NCBI GenBank assembly: GCA_023666885.1
Contig: JAMPBB010000005.1
Coordinates: forward strand, 1 to 43,336
Source: Muribaculaceae bacterium
Lineage (GTDB): Bacteria > Bacteroidota > Bacteroidia > Bacteroidales > Muribaculaceae
Length of the DNA stretch: 43,336 nucleotides
Reading direction: 5' to 3'
The translations under genes were made by a program, and so were the position numbers. Of the stretch, positions 1 through 7,720 are shown piece after piece (the stretch's first letter is position 1; each line of letters opens with the position of its first letter). Below the pieces are notes generated by a model. It saw only the letters and a program-made list of their open reading frames with translations, was not told the DNA's origin and searched no databases.

Positions 1-706
1 GACGTGTGAGCATCGACTTGCGTGCTATGCCTATGAGCAGCGGGCGGTGAAACGCCTCAGGTATCAGCGGCATCTCGCGCATCAGCCGGTAGTTCTGCTC
101 CATAGTCTTGGCAAACCCGAATCCGGGATCTATTATTACATCGCACGCTCCTGTCCTTTCAAGGGATTCAAGCCGGGCTGAAAGCTCGTCTATAACCCCG
201 GCAGTCACTCCGTCAGGATAGTAGGTAAGCTGCTGCATGGTGCCAGGAGTACCACGCATGTGCATTAGTATGTACGGTACCTGAAGCCGCCCCACGGTTT
301 CGGTCATTTCGGCATCAAGCAGCCCTCCGGATATGTCATTTATTATGTTGGCGCCCATGTGGGCTACGGCTTCAGCCGCTACTGCTGAGCGGAATGTGTC
401 GACCGAAACGGGTATCTCCGGCGCTACGCTTCGCACGGCATCCAGCGCGTGGCATAGCCTGTCAGTTTCCTCAGCTATGCTTACATCACACGCTCCCGGG
501 CGAGAGGAGTAGGCTCCTACGTCAATCATATCGGCTCCTTCGGCTATCATCTGCTCCACGCGTGCAGCTATAGCCGTGCGCTCCTGCGTGCGTGAGGATG
601 CGTAAAATGAGTCAGGGGTGGCATTTATTATACCCATGACCTGCGGACGCTCTATATGCAGCAGGTGGCCGCGAATGCGGAGTGAGTATGGAGTGAAGGG
701 TGTCAT
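1..706 (-). CDS. folP: Dihydropteroate synthase, C-terminus off the left edge
   Basis: Condenses 4-aminobenzoate with the pterin pyrophosphate to form dihydropteroate in folate synthesis; cytoplasmic; the sulfonamide target. About 235 residues are visible on the minus strand without a stop. DHPS landmarks appear in order: GIINATPDSF near the start, MIDVGAYSSRPGA, SVDTFRS, NDISGG, IDPGFGFAKT, and GIARKSML at the window edge. The family is usually 270-285 residues, so roughly 40 residues lie outside. The start at 706 (MTPFTPYSLRI) fits the family; an in-frame ATG at 739 would add 11 residues and cannot be excluded. It lies 30-63 bp behind the transporter gene ending at 770, so it may be co-transcribed with the NSS operon. 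Confidence 0.93.
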   Translation of the reverse strand, partial: MTPFTPYSLRIRGHLLHIERPQVMGIINATPDSFYASSRTQERTAIAARVEQMIAEGADMIDVGAYSSRPGACDVSIAEETDRLCHALDAVRSVAPEIPVSVDTFRSAVAAEAVAHMGANIINDISGGLLDAEMTETVGRLQVPYILMHMRGTPGTMQQLTYYPDGVTAGVIDELSARLESLERTGACDVIIDPGFGFAKTMEQNYRLMREMPLIPEAFHRPLLIGIARKSMLTR

Positions 707-769
707 GTATGCTGATGCTTTGCACGGCGAAGTTAGCATAAATACCTCGTAAATGCAAATACGCTGATT

Positions 770-2146
770 TCAGATGAGTCCTATGCAGTTAAGCAATACG
801 AGCCCAATGCCTATAGGGGCTATCCACCGCAGGCAGAACACCATCAGTCCCATGGCCCTGAACCGGAAGTCGCCGCCGTTTGTCAGCTCGCGGCGTATGA
901 TGTCAGGATTCAGTTTCCACCCTACGAATATGGATATTACCATGCCGCCTATGGGCAGCATAAGGTCTGATGACACATAGTTGAACAGGTCAAATACCGT
1001 CAGTCCGCATATGGTGAATCCGCTCATGCATCCGAAACTCAGGCAGCAGAGCGAATTGAATACCACGGCTATACCCGTTGACAGCAGAGTGGCGTTGCGG
1101 CGTGACATGTGTCTTTCTTCCATAAAGAAGCTTATGGATATCTCGCTCATGGATATGGTGGAGGTTATGGACGCTACCATAAGCAGGAAGAAGAAAAGCG
1201 CTGACCACACCGCTCCGGCAGGGAGCTGATGGAATATGGCAGGAAGTACCTCGAATACCAGCGTGGGTCCCTCAGAGGGCGACATACCGAAGCTGAACAC
1301 TGCCGGGAATATTATGACGGCTGCCAGGAGGGCCACAAGCGTGTCAAGGAGTGCCGATGCCGTAGCTGTGCGCCCCAGGCGGGTGGACGGCGAAAAGTAT
1401 GAGCCGTAAGTCATCATGCATCCTAAACCTATGCTGAGTGAGAAGAAAGCCTGCCCCATGGCTCCGAGCAGTACCTGAGGGGTTATCTGTGAGAAGTCAG
1501 GCTGAAATATGAAGCGCAGTCCGTCAGCCGCGCCGGGCAGTGTGAGCGAATTGATGCAGAATATCACCAAAAGCAGGAAGAGCACCGGCATAAGCAGGTT
1601 GGATATCCGTTCTATGCCCTTGGCCACGCCACGCAGCAGGACTACCATATTGGTCCCCAAAAATAAAAGTGTCCATATCAGCGGGCGGACATTGCCTCCG
1701 CTAAAGGCGGCAAACTCCTGATGATAGGCTTCGGCTGACGGGAGCCGGAGCTGTCCTGTGACAGAGCTGAAAAAATATTCGGCGGTCCATCCGGCCACCA
1801 CGGAATAGAAGCTCAGTATCATGAGCGATGCTACTATACCGGCATAACCGCTGAGATACCATGGGCGCCCGGGTGCAAACTTTTTGAAGGCGCGTAACTC
1901 ATTGCTGCGTGATGCTCTGCCCATAATGAATTCGGCACACATTACCGGTATGCCAAGTATGGCTATGAAGAACAGGTAGCAGAGTATGAATGCTCCTCCA
2001 CCGTGATTGCCCGCTTCGTAGGGAAATCGCCAGATATTGCCAAGCCCCACGGCTGATCCGGCTGCTGCCGCAATAGCTCCTATACGGGTGGCAAACCGTG
2101 CCCGAGGCTGTGTGTGATGATGATGGTCTGTCTTTTTCATTGTCAT
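770..2146 (-). CDS. Sodium-dependent NSS/SNF family transporter (second copy in operon)
   Basis: Predicted Na+-coupled symporter of the neurotransmitter:sodium symporter (LeuT/SNF) family, probably importing an amino acid across the inner membrane; substrate unknown. The 458-residue protein has the TM1 signature GSAVGLGNIWRFPYE at about 30-44, then LGIPVMCAEFIMGR, the TM6-7 block GQAFFSLSIGLGCMMTYGSY, and 11-12 hydrophobic segments. The N-terminus holds a short His run (DHHHHTQ). Its ATG overlaps the stop of the 99-residue gene by 4 nt, indicating translational coupling in a three-gene operon. It is clearly paralogous to the transporter at 2439-3782 but differs around the unwound TM1 region (YEAGNHGGGAF versus AETQANGGAAF), so the two may prefer different substrates. 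Confidence 0.93.
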   Translation of the reverse strand: MTMKKTDHHHHTQPRARFATRIGAIAAAAGSAVGLGNIWRFPYEAGNHGGGAFILCYLFFIAILGIPVMCAEFIMGRASRSNELRAFKKFAPGRPWYLSGYAGIVASLMILSFYSVVAGWTAEYFFSSVTGQLRLPSAEAYHQEFAAFSGGNVRPLIWTLLFLGTNMVVLLRGVAKGIERISNLLMPVLFLLLVIFCINSLTLPGAADGLRFIFQPDFSQITPQVLLGAMGQAFFSLSIGLGCMMTYGSYFSPSTRLGRTATASALLDTLVALLAAVIIFPAVFSFGMSPSEGPTLVFEVLPAIFHQLPAGAVWSALFFFLLMVASITSTISMSEISISFFMEERHMSRRNATLLSTGIAVVFNSLCCLSFGCMSGFTICGLTVFDLFNYVSSDLMLPIGGMVISIFVGWKLNPDIIRRELTNGGDFRFRAMGLMVFCLRWIAPIGIGLVLLNCIGLI

Positions 2147-2442
2147 AATGTTTCATCCCTGTGGCTCCTGACAGGTACGGGTGCAGGAGCTTTATGCCGG
2201 GATGTCTTGGATGTCTTTTTCTTTTTGGATTTTTTAGCGGTGGTACCTATATGTACGGTATCAGCTGCATGGCCGTGAGTTGTAATGTCTGGACTTTCTG
2301 ACACGCTTGTAGCTGACAGTGTGGCCTCCGGGTCTGACCGGAATGCTCCTCCAATAGCGGCACATGCTATGGCGGAGGCGGTGATGATGACGGCAGCCGC
2401 TATGGCGCCTTTACGTTCGGCTGATGTATGGCGCGGTATCAT
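2143..2442 (-). CDS. Small membrane-anchored basic protein between two NSS transporters
   Basis: A 99-residue protein that I do not recognise as a named family. It has a short N-terminus (MIPRHTSAERKG), one hydrophobic segment at about 13-32 (AIAAAVIITASAIACAAIGG), a Ser/Thr-rich stretch, and a Lys-rich tail around residues 69-84 (KKSKKKKTSKTSRHK). Four-nucleotide overlaps at both ends, with the upstream NSS stop (2439-2442) and the downstream NSS start (2143-2146), are strong evidence that it is translated and coupled to both transporters. The context resembles the MetP/MetS pair, in which an NSS transporter needs a small one-segment partner, but no sequence similarity to MetS is claimed. 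An accessory-subunit role is inference. Confidence 0.8.
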   Translation of the reverse strand: MIPRHTSAERKGAIAAAVIITASAIACAAIGGAFRSDPEATLSATSVSESPDITTHGHAADTVHIGTTAKKSKKKKTSKTSRHKAPAPVPVRSHRDETL

Positions 2443-3782
2443 AGGAAGCTTGACAGAAGCACCATGGCTATGAGTACCGGTGCCACGTAGCGTATCAGGA
2501 ACATTATCAGCCCTACGGTGCGTGTGCGTATGGTGCCACGGTTTGACATTTGATTATAGAGCAATCCTTTTGGAGCGAACCACCCTATGTATATACACAG
2601 CCCGAGCGAGGCAACAGGCAGCATTATATTGGTGGCCACAGTGTCAAGAAAATCAAATATGGTAAGGCCGCATATGGTAATATCGGACAGTGGGCCTTGT
2701 GACAGTGAGCACAGTGAGCTGAATGCTATAAGTGGCAGGAGCACTATCATGCATGCGTACACACGACGTATTTTGAACCGATCCATTATGAATGACACGG
2801 ACACTTCTGCTATGGATATGGTGGATGTGAGTGCCGCTACGGTAAGGAGCAGGAAAAACAGTACCGACCACAGCTGCGTACCGGGCATCCGGGCAAATAC
2901 TTCCGGGAGGGTTATGAACACCAGTGTGGCTCCTTTCAGCCCTTCGCCCTGAAGCCCGAACGATGTCACCGCCGGAAATATCACTATGCCCATAAGTACT
3001 GCCACTGCCAGATCCAGAACGGATACGGTTATAGCTGTGCGCCCGAGGCGTGTACCGGACGGATAGTAGGCGGCATATGTTATGAGTATTCCCATGCCTA
3101 AGCTGAGGGAAAAGAATGCTTGCCCGAGCGCATTAAGCACCGTAGAGGCCGTTATTTTGGAGAAATCCGGATTGAGGAAGAATCGCAGGCCTCCTACAGC
3201 ATCGGGGAGCGTGAGCGAAAAGCATGCAAAGAGTATGAGTATGAGGAAAAGCAGGGGCATGAGTATATTCGACAGCCGCTCTATGCCTTTCTGTACTCCT
3301 ATCATGAGCACTACAAGGTTTATGCCTATCATTATATAGGTGTTGATGAGCGGATCCCATGTGCCGCCTATATATTGCTGCATCTTGGCAGTGAAGGCCG
3401 TGGAACCGGCATCGTATAAAGCACCGGTGGCTGACTGCCACATGTATTCGAATGTCCATCCGGCCACTACCATATAAAAACATAGTATAAGATAGCTTGC
3501 CAAGACTCCGATAGCCCCCACGGCCCACCATGGGCGGGCGGCTCCGAGATTCTTGAATGCGCCTACGGCATCGCTACGGCCGGCGCGGCCAAGAGCGAAC
3601 TCGCTTATCATTACGGGTATGCCCAGAATGAACACACAGGCTATGTATAGAATGAGGAATGCGGCCCCGCCATTGGCCTGAGTTTCGGCCGGGAAGCGCC
3701 ATACATTGCCCAACCCCACGGCTGAACCTACGGTGGCGGCTACAAGACCTATTTTAGAGGCGAATCGTACTTTTTTTGCCAT
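2439..3782 (-). CDS. Sodium-dependent NSS/SNF family transporter (first gene of operon)
   Basis: Predicted Na+-coupled amino-acid symporter of the LeuT/SNF fold. The 447-residue protein begins MAKKVRFASKIG, with the TM1 motif GSAVGLGNVWRFP at about 19-31, LGIPVMISEFALGRAGRSD, the paired motif LGQAFFSLSLGMGILITYAAY, and 11-12 membrane segments. It is the promoter-proximal gene; a -7-like box (TATTTTTGC, minus strand) lies about 40 bp upstream. The stop overlaps the following small gene by 4 nt. Similarity to the downstream NSS gene runs the full length, suggesting an old duplication with the small gene between the copies. Substrate cannot be read from the sequence. Confidence 0.93.
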   Translation of the reverse strand: MAKKVRFASKIGLVAATVGSAVGLGNVWRFPAETQANGGAAFLILYIACVFILGIPVMISEFALGRAGRSDAVGAFKNLGAARPWWAVGAIGVLASYLILCFYMVVAGWTFEYMWQSATGALYDAGSTAFTAKMQQYIGGTWDPLINTYIMIGINLVVLMIGVQKGIERLSNILMPLLFLILILFACFSLTLPDAVGGLRFFLNPDFSKITASTVLNALGQAFFSLSLGMGILITYAAYYPSGTRLGRTAITVSVLDLAVAVLMGIVIFPAVTSFGLQGEGLKGATLVFITLPEVFARMPGTQLWSVLFFLLLTVAALTSTISIAEVSVSFIMDRFKIRRVYACMIVLLPLIAFSSLCSLSQGPLSDITICGLTIFDFLDTVATNIMLPVASLGLCIYIGWFAPKGLLYNQMSNRGTIRTRTVGLIMFLIRYVAPVLIAMVLLSSFL

Positions 3783-3820
3783 ATTGAAATCTTAAAACCT
3801 TGTATAACTCGTAAAATGTA

Positions 3821-3829
3821 GCAAAAATA
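3821..3829 (-). promoter_or_regulatory. Bacteroidota -7 box for the NSS operon
   Basis: Minus strand TATTTTTGC matches TAnnTTTGC, about 40 bp before the ATG at 3782. No convincing TTG -33 element lies 19-21 bp upstream, so this is a partial match only. Confidence 0.45.
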
Positions 3830-3924
3830 ATGAAAATAATAATAATTTCGTACTTTCATACGCATTTTGCATAATAATTGTTCACTCCGGTACATGCTTA
3901 CAACAAAACAGGCGTATGAAACGT

Positions 3925-3932
3925 TAATTTTG
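3925..3932 (+). promoter_or_regulatory. Possible -7 box for cysM
   Basis: TAATTTTG fits TAnnTTTG, 15 bp before the ATG at 3947, implying a very short leader. No clear -33 element is seen. The divergent NSS promoter lies about 100 bp away. Confidence 0.35.
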
Positions 3933-3946
3933 TAAAATTCACATTT

Positions 3947-4852
3947 ATGCAGATTAACTCCACTATACTTGACACTATAGGTGATACCCCTATGGTGAGA
4001 ATTAACCGGATAAATCCTAATCCGGACGTAAATATATACGCCAAGCTTGAGGGGTTCAATCCATCAGGCTCCATAAAGGATCGTATAGCCATGCAGATGG
4101 TTGAGGTGGCTGAACGCTCCGGCGAATTAAAGCCGGGACAGACTATAATAGAGGCTACCTCGGGCAATACCGGCATAGGACTTGCCATGGTAGGATTGGT
4201 TAAAGGTTATCCTGTGGAGATAGTTATGAGCGAAGGCGTGTCAGTGGAGCGGCGCAAGATTCTGCGGGCTATGGGTGCTACCATAGTCCTTACCCCGGCC
4301 GAGCTTGGCACTGACGGAGCCATAACCCGTGCGCGTGAGCTCGTGGCTGAGAACCCCGGGAAATATTATATGCCGGATCAGTTTGCGAATGCAGCCAACT
4401 ATATGGTGCATTTCCGGCGAACGGCTGCCGAGATATGGAGCCAGACCGGGGGCGAGATTGATTATTTGGTTTCATCGATAGGCACATCCGGTACCATTAT
4501 GGGGCTGTCAAGATTTCTGCGGGCATTGAAGCCTGACATCAAGTTGATATGTGCATACCCTGAGAAAGGGCATTATATCCAGGGACTCAAGAATATGGAG
4601 GAGGCTATAGTGCCGGCCATATATGATCCGGAGCAGATAGATGTGCAGGAGCTGATACACACTCCCGAGGCGTTTAGTATGGCCCGCAGGCTGATGAGCG
4701 AGGAGGGCATACTGGCCGGGATGAGTTCGGGCGCGGCAATGCTGGCTGCGGTGCGTACGGCGGAGCGTATAGATAGTGGTAATATAGTGGTGATATTGCC
4801 TGACCGGGCGGAGAAATATCTTTCTACCGAATTGTTTGCGCCGTTTACCTGA
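3947..4852 (+). CDS. cysM: PLP-dependent cysteine synthase, CysM type
   Basis: Makes L-cysteine from O-acetylserine and a sulfur donor (sulfide, or thiosulfate for true CysM enzymes); cytoplasmic. The 301 residues match CysM length (about 300). Seen: the PLP lysine in PSGSIKDRIA (K44), the TSGNTG substrate loop at 71-76, AAEIWSQTGG, SSIGTSGTIMG for the PLP phosphate, GILAGMSSGAA, and the CysM-like ending DRAEKYLSTELF. The EIW-QTGG and YLST features resemble E. coli CysM more than CysK. The -YPEKGHYIQG- segment differs from both enzymes, so sulfur-donor choice is uncertain. It is monocistronic, between a divergent transporter operon and a shared terminator. Confidence 0.88.
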   Translation: MQINSTILDTIGDTPMVRINRINPNPDVNIYAKLEGFNPSGSIKDRIAMQMVEVAERSGELKPGQTIIEATSGNTGIGLAMVGLVKGYPVEIVMSEGVSVERRKILRAMGATIVLTPAELGTDGAITRARELVAENPGKYYMPDQFANAANYMVHFRRTAAEIWSQTGGEIDYLVSSIGTSGTIMGLSRFLRALKPDIKLICAYPEKGHYIQGLKNMEEAIVPAIYDPEQIDVQELIHTPEAFSMARRLMSEEGILAGMSSGAAMLAAVRTAERIDSGNIVVILPDRAEKYLSTELFAPFT

Positions 4853-4876
4853 AGTTAGTTATAGAAGTTAGTTATA
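4851..4876 (+). repeat. Perfect 13-bp tandem duplication after cysM
   Basis: GAAGTTAGTTATA occurs twice head to tail (4851-4863 and 4864-4876), starting at the last base of the cysM stop codon and running up to the terminator hairpin. It looks like a recent slippage duplication. Confidence 0.9.
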
Positions 4877-4880
4877 AAAG

Positions 4881-4910
4881 CATCCCCATGGAACCGATTC
4901 CGTGGGGATG
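4881..4910. terminator. Bidirectional terminator between cysM and lpdA
   Basis: Arms CATCCCCATGG (4881-4891) and CCGTGGGGATG (4900-4910) pair over 11 bp with one G-T wobble and an 8-nt loop. It separates two convergent genes; the flanks are only weakly T-rich (TCTTGT on plus, CTTTTA on minus). Confidence 0.75.
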
Positions 4911-4928
4911 TCTTGTCATAGGCATGTA

Positions 4929-6248
4929 TCATCTCATTGACTCCAATGCCCGGGGGAGCACTTCGCTGAGAGTGGGATGGGCATGGATGGTGGTGAGCAA
5001 GTCGGCGGCAGTGAGGCCGTGGGCAATGGCCAATGCCGGTTCGGCTATGAGGTCAGCTGCATGTGGGCCGCATATGTGGCATGCTATTATGCGTGCCCCG
5101 TCACGCATGGCTATCACTTTTATAAGCCCGTCTGTTTCCCCCATGGCAACGGCTTTGCCGTTGGCACGGAATGTGGCTTGCCCTGTGATTATGTCAAGTC
5201 CGGTATTGCGGCACTGCTCCTCAGTGGGACCGGCCATGGCACATTCGGGATATGTGAACACGGCTGACGGTATTACATCAAGGTTCATCGGGTGGCCTAT
5301 GGCTACACGCCCCTGTGCTTCGGCGGCATGTGCCAACATACAGCGTCCGTTGACATCGCCTACGGCGTATATGCCCGGAATGGAGGTGCGCATGGAGCTG
5401 TCCACTTCTATGAATCCGCGTCGGTCAAGTGTTACCCCAAGTTCGGTAAGGCCGGCCGGCAATACGGGGCGCCGCCCTACAGCCATGAGCACTGCGTCAG
5501 CATCTATGGCTGATGTGCGTCCCTTTGACTCGTACTCTACTGTGAGCCCCGGATGTATGGCTTTTACTGTGGCAGAGGTGATGATGTTTATGCCCCGACG
5601 CTTTAGAATGGTACGCAAGCGTTTGGCTATATCTGCGTCAAGCGGAGGAAGTATCTCCCGGCAGTATTCCACTACGGTAGTCTTTACGCCGAGAGCGGAC
5701 AGAATGGAGGCAAATTCCATTCCTATCACACCGGCTCCTGTTATTACTATGGACTCTGGCAGCGTAGTGGTGTTCAGAAGGGCATCGCTGTCAATGGCGA
5801 GTTCCGCGCCCGGTATGTCAAGTGTGGCGGGGCGTGAGCCGGTAGCCACAATTATTTGGGGCGCGGTGTATTCGGTGCCGTTGATCTCTACTGTAGAAGG
5901 TGACGTGAATGATGCTTCACCGTGTATTATGGTCACGTCCTTAAGAGTCATTTCCACACCCTCACGCAGCTGAGCCACTATGCCAGCCTTACGCTGCATG
6001 GCGGCTGCGAAATCGATTGAGGGAACTTCCGGGGCTATGAGCCCTTCCTTGGCAGCCTGTACCATTTGTAGGGCTATTGTAGCTGTATGGCACAGAGCCT
6101 TAGTGGGTATGCATCCACGATTCAAGCATGTGCCTCCGAGTTCGGCACGCTCGCAAATCATCACTTTCATGCCAGAGGCAGCCGCGGTGGCGGCTGTAGA
6201 GTAGCCGCCGGGACCGCTGCCTATTATAATAAGGTCATAGGATTCCAT
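4929..6248 (-). CDS. lpdA: Dihydrolipoyl dehydrogenase (E3 / glycine cleavage L-protein)
   Basis: FAD enzyme that reoxidises dihydrolipoyl-GcvH with NAD+. Seen: the N-terminal Rossmann motif GSGPGGYSTA at about 11-20, the redox-active disulfide GGTCLNRGCIPTKAL around 39-53, a second nucleotide-binding motif ITGAGVIGMEFAS, the FAD motif IPGIYAVGDVNG, and the catalytic His-Glu pair in HAHPTLSEV near the C-terminus. At 439 residues it is somewhat shorter than the usual 455-475, with all catalytic motifs kept. Its ATG shares one base with the gcvPB stop (TAATG), so it is the last gene of the glycine cleavage operon and probably the dedicated L-protein. A bidirectional terminator follows at 4881-4910. 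Confidence 0.95.
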   Translation of the reverse strand: MESYDLIIIGSGPGGYSTAATAAASGMKVMICERAELGGTCLNRGCIPTKALCHTATIALQMVQAAKEGLIAPEVPSIDFAAAMQRKAGIVAQLREGVEMTLKDVTIIHGEASFTSPSTVEINGTEYTAPQIIVATGSRPATLDIPGAELAIDSDALLNTTTLPESIVITGAGVIGMEFASILSALGVKTTVVEYCREILPPLDADIAKRLRTILKRRGINIITSATVKAIHPGLTVEYESKGRTSAIDADAVLMAVGRRPVLPAGLTELGVTLDRRGFIEVDSSMRTSIPGIYAVGDVNGRCMLAHAAEAQGRVAIGHPMNLDVIPSAVFTYPECAMAGPTEEQCRNTGLDIITGQATFRANGKAVAMGETDGLIKVIAMRDGARIIACHICGPHAADLIAEPALAIAHGLTAADLLTTIHAHPTLSEVLPRALESMR

Positions 6249-7711
6249 TATTTTCCGAGTTCAAAGTAGGTTACCACCGGATTCAGGGCGGCAGCCGTGT
6301 CATCAGGATGCCTTACGGGAGTGCAGTGCGGTGCGTTCTTTACCGTATCAGGGTCAGTAGCTGCCTCGTGGGCTATGGAGCGCATTACTTCTATGAAGCT
6401 GTCAAGGGTGTCCTTGCTTTCAGTTTCAGTGGGCTCTATCATGAGCGATTCATGGAAGAGCAGCGGGAAGTATATGGTAGGAGCGTGGAATCCGTGGTCA
6501 AGCAGGCTCTTGGCTATGTTGAGGGTGGTGACACCGGTACTCTTGTCGGCCAGTCCGTCAAATACGAATTCATGTTTGCACACGCGGTCTATGGGTAGCC
6601 GATAAAGGTGGCGCAGCGAGTCCTTAATGTAATTGGCGTTGAGAGTGGCCAGCGGGCCTGCCATCATAAGCCCGTCACTTCCTAATGACAGGATATATGT
6701 CAGAGCGCGGAGCTGCACGGCGAAGTTGCCTAATGTGGCACTTATGTTGCCTAATGAATCGGGCGATGAGGTGAGGCCGAATGTCCCGTCAGCTTTCTTG
6801 ACCACTCTGGGGTTAGGCAGAAATTGCTCAAGTCCGGCACGGACTCCTACAGGGCCAGACCCCGGGCCGCCTCCTCCATGTGGGGTGGAGAATGTCTTAT
6901 GCAGGTTTATGTGCATTACGTCAAATCCCATATCGCCGGGGCGTGCTATGCCGAGAAGCGGGTTGAGGTTAGCTCCGTCATAGTACATGAGAGCGCCTGC
7001 TCGGTGTGCCATGTCGGCTATCCGTGGAATATCGTGTTCGAATATACCGGCAGTGTTGGGGTTGGTCATCATTACGGCGGCTACGGTGTCATCAAGGAGC
7101 AGGCTGAGCGCTTCAGTGTCAACCGTGCCGTCAGGGAGGCTTTTCACTTCCACTACTTGAAGACCGGCCACGGCTGCCGATGCGGGATTGGTGCCATGGG
7201 CTGAATCCGGTACTATCACTTTAGTACGGCGTGTGTCGCCACGGCTGTCGTGGTAGGCGCGTATCACCATAAGTCCGGTAAGCTCGCCGTGTGCTCCTGC
7301 AAATGGATTCAGTGTGAACTCGCTCATACCGCCTATCTCCGCAAGTGCACGGTTCAAGGTGTAGTATGCCTCCAGAGCTCCCTGCACAGTGCTTTCAGGC
7401 TGGTATGGGTGCAGTGATGCCATGGAGGGGAGTGCGGCTATCTCCTCGTTGATCTTAGGATTGTACTTCATGGTACATGACCCGAGCGGATAGAATCCGG
7501 TATCAACGCCGAAATTGTTTGTACTCAGATTTGTGTAGTGCCTTGCTATGGTAGGCTCATCTACTTCGGGCAGCTGTGGCGGAGTGTCACGCAGCAACTG
7601 TGAGGGTAGTTCGGCAGTGGAGCCGGGGCATCTGTTGTCAGGTATGGCGTAGGCCCGGCGCCCTTTGCGTGAAAGGTCAAATATGAGGTGGCTGTAAAAT
7701 TCTCTGTTCAT
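6248..7711 (-). CDS. gcvPB: Glycine dehydrogenase (decarboxylating) subunit 2
   Basis: C-terminal half of the split P-protein. With GcvPA it decarboxylates glycine on PLP and passes aminomethyl to lipoyl-GcvH. The 487 residues match the usual 480-490. The PLP-binding lysine is in HINLHKTFSTPHGGGGPG (K272), and TGFYPLGSCTMKYNPK and the glycine-rich loop after K272 are typical. The start MNREFYSHLIFDLS is family-like. Only 9 bp separate it from gcvPA upstream, and its stop overlaps lpdA by one base. Splitting P-protein into two genes is common in Bacteroidota and Firmicutes. Confidence 0.96.
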   Translation of the reverse strand: MNREFYSHLIFDLSRKGRRAYAIPDNRCPGSTAELPSQLLRDTPPQLPEVDEPTIARHYTNLSTNNFGVDTGFYPLGSCTMKYNPKINEEIAALPSMASLHPYQPESTVQGALEAYYTLNRALAEIGGMSEFTLNPFAGAHGELTGLMVIRAYHDSRGDTRRTKVIVPDSAHGTNPASAAVAGLQVVEVKSLPDGTVDTEALSLLLDDTVAAVMMTNPNTAGIFEHDIPRIADMAHRAGALMYYDGANLNPLLGIARPGDMGFDVMHINLHKTFSTPHGGGGPGSGPVGVRAGLEQFLPNPRVVKKADGTFGLTSSPDSLGNISATLGNFAVQLRALTYILSLGSDGLMMAGPLATLNANYIKDSLRHLYRLPIDRVCKHEFVFDGLADKSTGVTTLNIAKSLLDHGFHAPTIYFPLLFHESLMIEPTETESKDTLDSFIEVMRSIAHEAATDPDTVKNAPHCTPVRHPDDTAAALNPVVTYFELGK

Positions 7712-7720
7712 GTGGCTGGT

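Noticed and set aside
4888-5973. 361-codon plus-strand open frame
   Set aside because: It lies antisense to lpdA, which has complete flavoprotein motifs. The frame is rich in Met/Ser/Arg with no domain pattern, as expected for the complement of a high-GC coding gene.
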